From: UBA1351 sp963677625
Lineage (GTDB): Bacteria; Bacillota; Clostridia; Lachnospirales; Vallitaleaceae
Reading direction: 5' to 3'
Length of the DNA: 64,000 nt
NCBI GenBank assembly: GCA_963677625.2
Contig: CAXXSW010000001.1
Location: 73,877-137,876 of the forward strand
A model generated the notes under the pieces. That model saw only the letters and a program-made list of their open reading frames with translations. It ran no database searches and was not told the origin of the DNA. Positions 25,268 through 33,865 of the stretch are shown one piece after another; the first letter of the stretch is position 1; each line of letters opens with the position of its first letter. The translations under genes and the position numbers were made by a program.

Positions 25268-26663
25268 AGTTTTTTGCTCTCCTTGCTTGGCATCTTGTGA
25301 CTAAAAATGTCAGAACAAGGTAAAGTAATAAATAATACACTAGCACCTCCCAAAATGACAATTTACCAAGATAAGTATAATAATCACTTCCCATCATGGA
25401 AAAATAAATAGTATATACCTTAAATACCGCCATAGATCCACCTCCAACAAAACTACCTAAAGGAAGACTTAAACAAGACAGAATAAGACCACATATGCCA
25501 ATAATATACTGATACATAAATAAGGGAACTAAAAGAAAGTTTGAAAACACACTAATCCATGAAAAGCCGTGAAAATAGTTCAAAAGTATAGGAAGAGTTC
25601 CCAAGTTAACTGAAAAGGTTACCAAGCCTAGCTCTACTACTGTCAATATTAACCGATTTGATATAATTTCTCTTGTAATTTCTTTAAGTCTGGGAAATAT
25701 TAAATAAAGACTGGCAACCGCGCCATAAGACAATAGAAAACCAACGTTCAAAAGATCCCATGGTCGAATTAAAAGGTTGCTTACTAAAATCAAAAAGAGG
25801 TTTCGTAGATTATGATAAGGTTTATTATAATGTATGGAGAAGTTAAGAATCAATAGCATGAAGGTTGCACGCATACAAGAGATATGATAGCCAATTAGAA
25901 AATTATATATTAGAAGAAGGCCCATGGTCATCCAGTAAACTTTTTTAGGTTTAGGTATAAAAAGAAGGAGTAGTTTATGTAAGAACATATATAAAATACT
26001 GACATGAAGGCCGGATATGGCAAGGAGATGTAATAATCCATGCTTCTTAAAATTTTCTTTCAGGGATTCACTTAAATTTGATTTGTCACCAAGTACCATG
26101 GCTTTAATAACACCAGAATAGGTCTTTGAATATATACTGTCTATTTGATTGTTTAAATACAAGTTAGATGTTTTTTGACCGTCACCAAGAGCAATCACAA
26201 ATGGTGGTGGAAGATCATATCCTAATATATCAACAATTCTAAAATCACCAATCTGTCGATTGGCCCATAAAGAAGTTTCTGGATTTATGACTCCAGGATT
26301 TGCATAAAATGCAGTTTTAGAGTATTCTCCAACCAACTTCAGTTTTGTACCTCTTAACAAGCACTTATTCTTTAGTGGTAGATTTTCCAACAGTTTACTA
26401 TTTATAATAGCGCTACCACCAAAACCTTTGATAGGTCCATCATCTATATGGCGGAAACCGATCAAGTAAAAATCATCATATTGGGTGATTTCAGTGATTT
26501 TGATACTATAAATCATTCTATTTACATACCCCTCATGATTATCTAGCCAATCTTTAGCCTTTATGAAGTCCAAATGGTAGGTACTAATTCTAATAGCAAG
26601 AGCCATTAAAAGCGTAATAAATATCACTATATCTAAATGTATTTTTTGACTTTTTATTTTCAT
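25254..26663 (-). CDS. comEC: ComEC N-terminal part: DUF4131 and competence channel domain
   Basis: 469 residues. N-terminal DUF4131/OB-like extracytoplasmic region (about 1-200), then the polytopic Competence domain with the hallmark GLLHLLAISGLHVSIL and several TM helices to the C-terminus. ComEC forms the inner-membrane channel for single-stranded DNA uptake. Usual ComEC is 700-800 residues with a fused metallo-hydrolase; here the protein stops after the last TM helices (ARRAKNYDCG) and the hydrolase follows as a second ORF. Genuine gene fission or a frameshift in the A6 run at 25270-25275 are both possible. Confidence 0.88.
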   Translation of the reverse strand: MKIKSQKIHLDIVIFITLLMALAIRISTYHLDFIKAKDWLDNHEGYVNRMIYSIKITEITQYDDFYLIGFRHIDDGPIKGFGGSAIINSKLLENLPLKNKCLLRGTKLKLVGEYSKTAFYANPGVINPETSLWANRQIGDFRIVDILGYDLPPPFVIALGDGQKTSNLYLNNQIDSIYSKTYSGVIKAMVLGDKSNLSESLKENFKKHGLLHLLAISGLHVSILYMFLHKLLLLFIPKPKKVYWMTMGLLLIYNFLIGYHISCMRATFMLLILNFSIHYNKPYHNLRNLFLILVSNLLIRPWDLLNVGFLLSYGAVASLYLIFPRLKEITREIISNRLILTVVELGLVTFSVNLGTLPILLNYFHGFSWISVFSNFLLVPLFMYQYIIGICGLILSCLSLPLGSFVGGGSMAVFKVYTIYFSMMGSDYYTYLGKLSFWEVLVYYLLLYLVLTFLVTRCQARRAKNYDCG

Positions 26664-26684
26664 GTTAACCCTATAAACATCATG

Positions 26685-27605
26685 TTAATTACTATCATGA
26701 TTTATCAGCGAATAATTCTTTACAAACAATCTGTTCATATCAAAATTACTTTTGAATTTTGATACAACCTTTCCATTGATCAATATTTGAACAGTAGATA
26801 CATGGTCTAGTTCAATAAGTGAGTTCACAATAGAATAAACAAGCAGTCGTTCACTCATCCCTTCCTCTAATGTCATTGTAAGAAATTCAGGTGAAAAATC
26901 AATGAAACATATACCATTATGCGTATACACATTAAGGAGTTCTACATTATCAGGAAGCACTTGATACTCTCCATGTTTTAATTGGTCAATAATTATTTCC
27001 TCAATTTTTTTATTTGGTGCAATATCAATAACAACATCAGTTTCAATAAGCTTATCTATGTTAGGATCAGGATAATATATTACAGCATTTTGATACTCAC
27101 TTCCTTGAATGGATTCATCAAAGGTTAATAGTACGTCTCGCTTTGACATACGTCCCATTTCAATTTCATCAAACACCAGTGGTTTTGAATCAATAAAAAA
27201 CTCTACTTCCTTAAAAACATCAAATGAAGTTAAGGATCTTACAATAGCAGTCCTAGTTTGAAGCTCTTTTATTGGCGACATTAAGTAGTAATCTTTATCA
27301 AAGTTAATAAAGACGATATGATTAAGAATATTAATCTGTTCAATAACCAGGCTAGATTCTAAGGCTGGTTCAAGTAAAGAATTTTTAACTCCATTTTGTA
27401 ATTGAGATATGATATCCTCGGCTAGCTCAAAAGGCAGTAAGTCATTAGGATTTTTATCAAAAGGAAGAGGTTTTAATTGCCCACTTCCACTATCTAAAAA
27501 ATAGAGAAGATTATGGTCCTCTATTGGTAATGATGTCTCCTTTGTAGTGCATCCTACAAGATATACAAATACAATCAAGCATGCAATTAAGATTTTTTTA
27601 TTCAT
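26685..27605 (-). CDS. GerMN-domain lipoprotein
   Basis: 306 residues from the ATG at 27605, which overlaps the kinase stop by 8 nt (ATGAATAA). Lipoprotein signal NKKILIACLIVFVYLVGC with the lipobox LVGC. Two GerMN-type domains follow (about 80-170, with INILNHIVFINFDKDY, and 215-300, with NGICFIDFSPEF). GerM-like proteins in Bacillus are spore-associated; in Clostridia this lipoprotein often follows a PhoP/WalR-type two-component system. The role here is unknown. It may sense or buffer envelope conditions for the adjacent kinase. Confidence 0.85.
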   Translation of the reverse strand: MNKKILIACLIVFVYLVGCTTKETSLPIEDHNLLYFLDSGSGQLKPLPFDKNPNDLLPFELAEDIISQLQNGVKNSLLEPALESSLVIEQINILNHIVFINFDKDYYLMSPIKELQTRTAIVRSLTSFDVFKEVEFFIDSKPLVFDEIEMGRMSKRDVLLTFDESIQGSEYQNAVIYYPDPNIDKLIETDVVIDIAPNKKIEEIIIDQLKHGEYQVLPDNVELLNVYTHNGICFIDFSPEFLTMTLEEGMSERLLVYSIVNSLIELDHVSTVQILINGKVVSKFKSNFDMNRLFVKNYSLINHDSN

Positions 27606-29082
27606 CTTCATCCATAGTGTTTTCAATTGATGGCACCTTCTTCTGTTTCAAGGGAAGTGTTATAACAAATTCCGTCCACTCCCCGACTTCACTCATACAT
27701 TTAATAGTACCCTTATGCATCCTAATCGTTCGCTTAACAATAGATAACCCCAATCCTGTTCCACCAGTTGCCCTAGATCTAGTTTTATCGACTCTATAAA
27801 AACGTTTAAAGATTTTCGAAATATTTTCCTCAGAAATCCCATCCCCTGTATCCCTTACTGATATAATCAAATCTTTGTCATCTGTGTCCAAAGTGACGTT
27901 TACAACACCTTCAAAAGCATTATATTTAATTGCATTCTCAATTAAATTAGTTATGACCAACTCCATTTTAGTTTCGTCAACCTCAGCGATAATCACCTGA
28001 TAACTCTCAAAATAAATATTCACGTTTTTAACATCAGCCAAAGGTTTCAAACGTTTAATGACATTCTCAATCAAAAGATTTACAACAACATCTGAAAGAA
28101 TTAGGGGATTATCCTCCTTGTCAAGCGTAACTAAAGTCAATAGGTCATTAATGATTTTGTTTTCCCTATCTACTTCATGGTTGATATCATTAAGAAATTC
28201 CTGATAAATTTCAATAGGAGCATCGGGTTGATGGAGCAATGACTCCGCAAGAACTTTTACTGAACTAAGAGGCGTTTTAAGCTCATGGCTTACATTAGCA
28301 ACAAATTGCTTACGATTAGATTCAATGGCTTCTAGCTCAATAATCATTTCATTAAAAGATGTAGCAATTTCTTCAATTTCCTTATTACCTTTAACATCAA
28401 TAGGTTCACTCCTGAACCCATCAGAAAACTGTTCTATATGATCTAAAAGCTTCTTAAATGGCCGAGTAAATATTGAGCTAATGTAGTAACTTAAAATAGA
28501 ATCTACTGCAATAAGAATGACTGCAAAAATTAAAGTCAATTTCATAAGTTGACTAATAGATGCATCAATATCATCAAAGCTATCAGAGACTACTACGACA
28601 CCAACAACAGTATTGAAGTCCCTATCAACAATAGGTATAATTACCATACCTTGATTAGTTTCCTCAATAAAGTAGTAAGACGACTTACCTTTAAGGCCCT
28701 CAGCCACCTCTTTAGTCGCATAAGATTTTCCAACGTCTAGGTGATTGGAATCATAGAGAATGACTCCGTATGAATTAAGAACCATAGCACGTCCAGGTAC
28801 GCTTGCCTGTATGGTAGCCAGATAACTTTTGTCACGCTCTGCTTCAAAATACCCTGTTGTGACCAAACTGATAGCAATAGTATTTCCCTGACGATATAAT
28901 TCCTTACGTTTTTCAGTTGTATACGATTGATTGGTTGATGTTATAAAGATTACTGACAGCGCAATAACTGATATTAGGCCAATAAAAACCAGTGAAAAAA
29001 ATAAGATGACCCGAATACTGCGAGCAGATTTCTCACGACTATTGCTGATAATAATAACCCACTCCCCACTTGGTTTGTACAT
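27598..29082 (-). CDS. Sensor histidine kinase (WalK/PhoR-like)
   Basis: 494 residues from the ATG at 29082. TM1 about 25-48, an extracellular PAS/Cache-like domain (about 50-180), TM2 183-203, HAMP, HisKA with phospho-acceptor His266 in VSHELKTPLSSVK, and HATPase with NLIENAIKYN, DTGDGI and GGTGLGLSIVKR. The ATG lies 44 nt inside the regulator gene and has no ribosome site; re-initiation near the regulator's stop is an alternative, so the first 15 residues are uncertain. Signal unknown. Partner: the regulator at 29039-29734. Confidence 0.92.
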   Translation of the reverse strand: MYKPSGEWVIIISNSREKSARSIRVILFFSLVFIGLISVIALSVIFITSTNQSYTTEKRKELYRQGNTIAISLVTTGYFEAERDKSYLATIQASVPGRAMVLNSYGVILYDSNHLDVGKSYATKEVAEGLKGKSSYYFIEETNQGMVIIPIVDRDFNTVVGVVVVSDSFDDIDASISQLMKLTLIFAVILIAVDSILSYYISSIFTRPFKKLLDHIEQFSDGFRSEPIDVKGNKEIEEIATSFNEMIIELEAIESNRKQFVANVSHELKTPLSSVKVLAESLLHQPDAPIEIYQEFLNDINHEVDRENKIINDLLTLVTLDKEDNPLILSDVVVNLLIENVIKRLKPLADVKNVNIYFESYQVIIAEVDETKMELVITNLIENAIKYNAFEGVVNVTLDTDDKDLIISVRDTGDGISEENISKIFKRFYRVDKTRSRATGGTGLGLSIVKRTIRMHKGTIKCMSEVGEWTEFVITLPLKQKKVPSIENTMDEDE

Positions 29083-29734
29083 ACTTCGGCGAACTTGGCT
29101 TCTTCTCTATCTTTTCTCTAAGGCGTCTGACATGAACATCCACTGTACGTACATCGCCTGGGAAATCATAGCCCCAAACAATATTAAGTAATTGTTCTCT
29201 AGAATATACTTTATTAGGACTGCTTAGAAAAAGTTCTAAAAGATCAAATTCTTTAGCCGTAAGATTAACCTCATTACCCTCGACAAAAACTCGTCTACTA
29301 TCTTTCTGTAGTTCAAGATCATCCGTTAATATTGTTGTGTTCTCTTCTGACTCTTTCTTATCGGTTACATATTTATTACGCCTAATAATTGCCTTGATCC
29401 TAGCTTTTAGCTCAAGGATATTAAAAGGTTTTGTCATATAATCATCAGCACCAAATTCAAGTCCCAATATCTTATCCATATCCTCACCTTTTGCAGTAAG
29501 CATAATAATTGGCACAGTCGAAAACCCCCTGATTTGACGACAAACCTCCATACCGTCTTTCTTGGGAAGCATAACGTCTAGGACTATCAGGTCATAATCA
29601 TTGGCCTTTGCATAATTAACGGCTTCTTCACCGTCATATGCGGAATCAATTTCATATCCTTCCTGTTCGAGACTAAACTTAATGCCTTTAACTATTATTT
29701 TTTCGTCATCTACAACTAATATCCTTTTACCCAT
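29039..29734 (-). CDS. OmpR/PhoB-family response regulator (WalR/PhoP-like)
   Basis: 231 residues. Receiver domain with DDEK at 10-13, phospho-acceptor Asp in LIVLDVMLPKKDG and the Lys of MTKPFN; C-terminal winged helix ending RTVDVHVRRLREKIEKKPSSPKYVQTKWGVGYYYQQ-type sequence, closest in pattern to WalR/PhoP. None of the walHIJ genes follows, so orthology to the essential WalRK system is not proven. Next gene downstream is its kinase. Confidence 0.92.
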   Translation of the reverse strand: MGKRILVVDDEKIIVKGIKFSLEQEGYEIDSAYDGEEAVNYAKANDYDLIVLDVMLPKKDGMEVCRQIRGFSTVPIIMLTAKGEDMDKILGLEFGADDYMTKPFNILELKARIKAIIRRNKYVTDKKESEENTTILTDDLELQKDSRRVFVEGNEVNLTAKEFDLLELFLSSPNKVYSREQLLNIVWGYDFPGDVRTVDVHVRRLREKIEKKPSSPKYVQTKWGVGYYYQQ

Positions 29735-29788
29735 TATTCCACCATTCCCTGCCCATTCATGATTGCTTATTTGATAATTTATCTATAC

Positions 29789-30472
29789 TTAATCCGAGAC
29801 CTTTATAAGTCCCTTTATCGATTCAAAAAGGGATTCTTTAATTCCACTGACTCCCATTATTTCTTCCGTATGTTTAAAATTCCCATTTAATTGCCTATAG
29901 GCAATAATGCTTCCTGCTTTAGTATCACCAATTCCAGGTAAATCCATTAATTCATCTTTTGATGCCTTATTGATATCAATCCTGGGATCATTTGCAGCCT
30001 CTTCTTGAGCAGCTATAATCATAGTCGTCTCTTCATCTTTAGTTGGAAAATATATGCTTTCACCATCTAAAATAACTCTTGCTTGGTTAATGGCTTTTGA
30101 AGAGCCATCAGCTGTAAGACCACCAGCCAACTCTAAAGCCTGATATACCCTTGAGCCCTTCTTCAATTCATAAACCCCTTCTTTTGAAACGGCTCCATGT
30201 ATATGAACAAATACTGTCCTATTAGCACTCAAAGACTCTCCAACTTCTTGCGTATCTAAAGCATCACTAGAACCAATATGATTTTTCTGATCGTCATCCA
30301 TCTTATTTTCAAAAGAAGAAATATTTGAAGTCGATTTTTCTAAACTTTTATTTGAGTCTACTTGTTCCAGCACAAACTCAGTACCGGAATCATGTTCAGT
30401 GGTTCCATACAAGATTCCAGATACCAGAACAAATAGAACTAAAACACTTATTAATATATATTTACTATTCAT
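29789..30472 (-). CDS. comEA: ComEA-like DNA receptor
   Basis: 227 residues. N-terminal membrane anchor (YILISVLVLFVLVSGILYG), a Ser/Asp-rich linker, an SLBB domain (VFVHIHGAVSKEGVYELKKGSRVYQALELAGG) and a C-terminal helix-hairpin-helix DNA-binding domain (DINKASKDELMDLPGIGDTKAGSIIAYR). In competent bacteria it binds incoming DNA outside the membrane and passes it to ComEC, here 3 kb downstream on the same strand. The ribosome site GGGAGG is buried in a small hairpin (30478-30492). SD-to-ATG spacing is 4 nt. Confidence 0.92.
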   Translation of the reverse strand: MNSKYILISVLVLFVLVSGILYGTTEHDSGTEFVLEQVDSNKSLEKSTSNISSFENKMDDDQKNHIGSSDALDTQEVGESLSANRTVFVHIHGAVSKEGVYELKKGSRVYQALELAGGLTADGSSKAINQARVILDGESIYFPTKDEETTMIIAAQEEAANDPRIDINKASKDELMDLPGIGDTKAGSIIAYRQLNGNFKHTEEIMGVSGIKESLFESIKGLIKVSD

Positions 30473-30476
30473 TTTA

Positions 30477-30492
30477 CCTCCCTAAAAGGGAG
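30477..30492 (-). promoter_or_regulatory. Hairpin covering the comEA ribosome site
   Basis: CTCCCT (30478-30483) pairs with AGGGAG (30487-30492) across a 3-nt loop. On the transcript the 3' arm is the comEA Shine-Dalgarno sequence, 5 nt after the mgsA stop. This would damp comEA translation unless opened, for example by ribosomes finishing mgsA. Confidence 0.5.
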
Positions 30493-30496
30493 TTCA

Positions 30497-30967
30497 CTAC
30501 ATGTTTATTTTTCTTTGGAGACGGCTACTGTAATCAATAACAACACGGTCATATTCTTTTTCCATTAGCAAACTATGGAACATAAAGTCAGCCGATGCTA
30601 CATTCATGGCAATTGGAATGTCATAAAGAACGCCTATCCTAAGAAGCGCTTTCACATCAGGATCGTGGGGTTGGGCTTCTAGGGGGTCCCAAAAGAAGAC
30701 CATAAAATTGATTTCATTTTCAATAATTCTTGATCCAATTTGCTGATCACCACCTAAAGGACCACTTTTAAAGCTTCTGACTGGTAGACCAGTTTCATTT
30801 CTAATCAACATAGAAGTTGTTCCTGTACCATATAAAAAATGAGTTGCCAGAACCTCTTTATTCTGCTTGATCCACTCAATAAGATCTTTTTTTCTGTTGT
30901 CATGAGCCACCAAAGCAATATGCTTTTGAACTCCCATCGTGTAAGATTTGTCTATTCTATTTTCCAT
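30497..30967 (-). CDS. mgsA: Methylglyoxal synthase
   Basis: 156 residues. Converts dihydroxyacetone phosphate to methylglyoxal plus phosphate, a bypass of lower glycolysis. Motifs: HIALVAHDNRKKDL, the phosphate-binding GTGTTSMLI, SGPLGGDQQIG (catalytic Asp in GGDQ) and FFWDPLEAQPHDPDVKALLRI with the catalytic His/Asp. Full length. AAAGGAAG upstream of the ATG; promoter at 31001-31028. It is followed at 24 nt by comEA. Confidence 0.95.
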   Translation of the reverse strand: MENRIDKSYTMGVQKHIALVAHDNRKKDLIEWIKQNKEVLATHFLYGTGTTSMLIRNETGLPVRSFKSGPLGGDQQIGSRIIENEINFMVFFWDPLEAQPHDPDVKALLRIGVLYDIPIAMNVASADFMFHSLLMEKEYDRVVIDYSSRLQRKINM

Positions 30968-31000
30968 AGTCTTCCTTTCAAAACATAATATATACCTCCA

Positions 31001-31028
31001 TTCTACAAAACTTTTGATTTACATACAA
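31001..31028 (-). promoter_or_regulatory. Promoter of mgsA
   Basis: Minus strand: -35 TTGTAT (complement of 31023-31028), 16-nt spacer, -10 TAGAAT (complement of 31001-31006). The expected start lies about 25 nt before the mgsA ATG. Confidence 0.6.
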
Positions 31029-31046
31029 CAATAATAGGAAAATATG

Positions 31047-31075
31047 TTAAAATAATAAATAATTAGTGATACAAT
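31047..31075 (+). promoter_or_regulatory. Promoter of nadE
   Basis: -35 TTAAAA (weak, 31047-31052), 17-nt spacer, -10 TACAAT (31070-31075). The leader is about 45 nt. Confidence 0.5.
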
Positions 31076-31127
31076 CAATCCGGTGGTTTTACACCAAATA
31101 ACACAAATATTATGAAGGATGGTGTTT

Positions 31128-33077
31128 ATGAATATACATGGATACAGCCGAGTGGCGGCTGGTCGCCCAAATCTAGTTTTAGGTGATATTGCAGCCAATA
31201 CCCAGTCAATCATCGAATTATATAATCAAGCTTTAGCAGATCAGGCAGACTTAATTTTAATGCCTGAACTTTCCATAACCGGTTATACCATGGCCGACCT
31301 TTTTCACCAAAAGGCTTTACTTGAAGACAGTTTATTCGCTCTTGAATCTTTAACTAAGCATACGACAGGAAAGCATACAATTCTTGTTGTTGGACTTCCA
31401 ATGGAAGTTAACAATGCTATCTATAACTGTGCCGCCGTTCTTTATCAAGGACAGATTCTCGGTATTGTTCCCAAATCTTACCTTCCAACTTACAATGAAT
31501 ACTATGAGACACGTTGGTTTGCCAAGGCTAGTCACATGATAGAAAATGAGATTTTACTTTTTGAACAAACTGTTCCAATTGGCACTGATCTTATTTTTAC
31601 GAATATTGGTGGTACCAATCTTTCTTTTGGTGTAGAAATCTGCGAAGATTTATGGGCACCAATCCCACCTAGTACCTATCAAGGGCTTCAAGGAGCCTTG
31701 GTACTCCTTAATCTGTCTGCAAGTAATGAATTAATTGCAAAAAGTGACTATCGCCGCGCCTTAGTAGCAGGGCAGTCTGCTAGATTATTGTCGGCCTATG
31801 TTTATTGTTCTTCTGGATACGGCGAATCATCAACAGATATAACCTTTGGAGGTCATACAATCTTCGCCGATAATGGCAGTATTATTGCAGAAAATCAACG
31901 TTTTAGTCTTGATAAGACTTATCTCTTTGCAGATATAGACTTAGATAAGTTGCTCTACGACAGAATTCACACCAATACTTATCGAGAATGTAAAATAGAA
32001 ACTTCTCCATTTATATGCCGAAAGATTACATTTGAACAGGCATGTTCACCTAAAGAAATGATGGGTAATATAGATCCCCATCCTTTTGTTCCTGCTAGTA
32101 CACATAAACGTGAAGAAAGATGTCGTGAAATTTTTAGCATACAAACAACTGCTCTTGCCAAAAGGTTGACACATATTGGCACTCCTAAGGCTGTTATTGG
32201 CATTTCAGGCGGATTAGACTCTACCCTAGCCCTCTTGGTTACCGTAAAGACCTTTGACCTCTTAAAACGTGATAGAAAAGATATTATCGGTGTTACCATG
32301 CCTGGTTTTGGAACTACTGACCGAACCTATAAAAATGCCATTGAACTTATGAAGGCACTTCATATTACCATACTTGAGATTCCAATTTCTGACGCGGTAA
32401 CCCAACATTTTAAGGATATTAATCATGATCCAAATCTTCATAATATTACATACGAAAACTCTCAGGCAAGAGAACGAACTCAACTACTTATGGACTTATC
32501 CAACAAATATGGTGGTATTGTAATTGGAACTGGTGATCTGTCGGAGCTGGCATTAGGATGGGCAACCTTTAACGGAGATCATATGTCTATGTATGGAGTT
32601 AATAGCTCTATTCCTAAAACATTAGTTCGCTATTTAGTAGAATGGGTTTCCATAAACGAAGAAAGTAAGAAAGCCAAAGAAATACTTGCTGATATCCTCC
32701 ATACACCTGTTTCTCCCGAACTTCTTCCACCAACACATGATGGTAATATCGCCCAGAAAACAGAAGAAGTAGTTGGGCCTTATGAGCTTCATGATTTCTT
32801 CCTTTACTATATGCTCAGATTTGGATTCACACCTGAAAAGATATACAGGTTGGCTCAAAATGCCTTTAATACAAGATATGACAACTCAACTATTCTTCAT
32901 TGGATAGAAGTTTTTTATAGACGGTTTTTTTCACAGCAATTCAAAAGAAGTACCTTGCCTGACGGACCAAAAGTCGGTTCCATCTGTCTATCACCACGAG
33001 GTGACTTAAGAATGCCAAGTGATTCCACTGGTAGACTTTGGTTAAGTCGAGTTGAATCCCTAAAAAAAGACATGTAA
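31128..33077 (+). CDS. nadE: Glutamine-dependent NAD+ synthetase (nitrilase-fused)
   Basis: 649 residues. The N-terminal nitrilase-type glutaminase (about 1-290; LILMPELSITGYT, VPKSYLP, GVEICEDLWAPIPP with the nucleophile Cys) supplies ammonia to the C-terminal ATP-pyrophosphatase (GISGGLDSTLALLV, GTGDLSELALGWATFNGDHM), which amidates deamido-NAD. This is the long glutamine-using form. The start is the ATG at 31128, with AAGGATGG upstream; an ATG at 31119 belongs to that ribosome site. Single gene, diverging from mgsA. Confidence 0.95.
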   Translation: MNIHGYSRVAAGRPNLVLGDIAANTQSIIELYNQALADQADLILMPELSITGYTMADLFHQKALLEDSLFALESLTKHTTGKHTILVVGLPMEVNNAIYNCAAVLYQGQILGIVPKSYLPTYNEYYETRWFAKASHMIENEILLFEQTVPIGTDLIFTNIGGTNLSFGVEICEDLWAPIPPSTYQGLQGALVLLNLSASNELIAKSDYRRALVAGQSARLLSAYVYCSSGYGESSTDITFGGHTIFADNGSIIAENQRFSLDKTYLFADIDLDKLLYDRIHTNTYRECKIETSPFICRKITFEQACSPKEMMGNIDPHPFVPASTHKREERCREIFSIQTTALAKRLTHIGTPKAVIGISGGLDSTLALLVTVKTFDLLKRDRKDIIGVTMPGFGTTDRTYKNAIELMKALHITILEIPISDAVTQHFKDINHDPNLHNITYENSQARERTQLLMDLSNKYGGIVIGTGDLSELALGWATFNGDHMSMYGVNSSIPKTLVRYLVEWVSINEESKKAKEILADILHTPVSPELLPPTHDGNIAQKTEEVVGPYELHDFFLYYMLRFGFTPEKIYRLAQNAFNTRYDNSTILHWIEVFYRRFFSQQFKRSTLPDGPKVGSICLSPRGDLRMPSDSTGRLWLSRVESLKKDM

Positions 33078-33404
33078 TTATCGTGAAAAACACTATTGAT
33101 GGTATTGCCAAGCTTCATATTAACATTAGATAATCTCTTTTTTCTCCAACTAGGAGATACTTAATATTATCCAAACCAAAGGACCTTAACAATAGGTGAT
33201 ATTACTTATAGCTTCTATACAAACATATATAGACCCCGGAAAACAAAGGTTTTAAACAATTTCCACACTATATACGACATACTCCCTATTTACAGTAGGT
33301 ACTTGTCTTGTAAAGAGGTTGTAATGACTAATCTATGTATAGGTCAAGCTTAATCAAGATAAACGACTAGTACTATAAAGAAAATATAAGGAGCTAGAAA
33401 TACA
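33078..33404. other. 327-nt gap between nadE and dgkA
   Basis: No ORF with a ribosome site, no tRNA-like fold and no strong terminator is visible. A short hairpin TCTCC-AACTA-GGAGA lies near 33144-33158 just after a T6 run. TTGTAA with possible -10 sequences lies between 33320 and 33380 but no pair has good spacing. The dgkA ribosome site (AAGGAG) is at its right edge. Confidence 0.5.
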
Positions 33405-33764
33405 ATGAGAGTATTTATAAAAAGTTTCAGGCACGCAATTGATGGTATTATACACACCATTATAAACGAAAACAACTTCCGTATTCATTTAGTCCTGCTC
33501 ACCCTAACCATTTGTTTTGGACTGTATTTTAAGATAGAAACCTTTGAATGGCTATTTATTATTGTCATATCTTCCATGGTCCTCTTTGCAGAACTTATAA
33601 ATACTGCTGTCGAAAACACATTAGATTGGTTAGAGCCCAATCACCATGACGTTGTTAAAGTCGTCAAAGATGTTTGTGCTGGTGCAGTTCTCGTTACTGC
33701 TATTGGAGCTTTTATTATGGGGATTATCATTTTTACTCCCCATTTCATTACCCTTTTCTTTTAG
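33405..33764 (+). CDS. dgkA: Undecaprenol/diacylglycerol kinase family protein
   Basis: 119 residues, small integral-membrane kinase with three TM helices. Diagnostic motifs: NENNFRIHL near residues 25-33, ELINTAVENTLDW (catalytic Glu and metal-binding Glu) near 65-77, and VKVVKDVCAGAVLVTAIGA. Gram-positive members phosphorylate undecaprenol to recycle the cell-wall lipid carrier. In Bacillus it is linked to ybeY and era, but here it stands alone with its own terminator. Rare ATA and TTA codons are like those of the neighbours. Confidence 0.93.
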   Translation: MRVFIKSFRHAIDGIIHTIINENNFRIHLVLLTLTICFGLYFKIETFEWLFIIVISSMVLFAELINTAVENTLDWLEPNHHDVVKVVKDVCAGAVLVTAIGAFIMGIIIFTPHFITLFF

Positions 33765-33773
33765 ATTAAGCAT

Positions 33774-33806
33774 AAAGCCTAAAATTATTTTTTAGGCTTT
33801 TGTTTA
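33774..33806 (+). terminator. dgkA terminator
   Basis: AAAGCCTAAA (33774-33783) / TTTAGGCTTT (33791-33800) with T-rich flanks, 10 nt after the stop. The A-rich left side also makes it usable for the convergent binding-protein gene. Confidence 0.75.
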
Positions 33807-33865
33807 TATCCTTATGTAAATTTTTAAGTTAACATACATGCTGATTCAGAAGATAAATACATGTT

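Noticed and set aside
29039..29734. Calling the pair at 27598-29734 the essential WalRK system
   Set aside because: The effector domain resembles WalR, but the walHIJ neighbours are absent and PhoPR-type systems look alike; left as WalR/PhoP-like.
30979..30987. Two-codon ORF (ATG TTT TGA) with GGAGG upstream, in front of mgsA
   Set aside because: The GGAGG abuts the mgsA -10 box (31001-31006), so transcription would start after or inside it; the ribosome site would not be on the mRNA.
33078..33404. Possible small RNA or riboswitch between nadE and dgkA
   Set aside because: Only a 5-bp hairpin and no promoter with proper spacing or terminator were found; not enough to call a feature.
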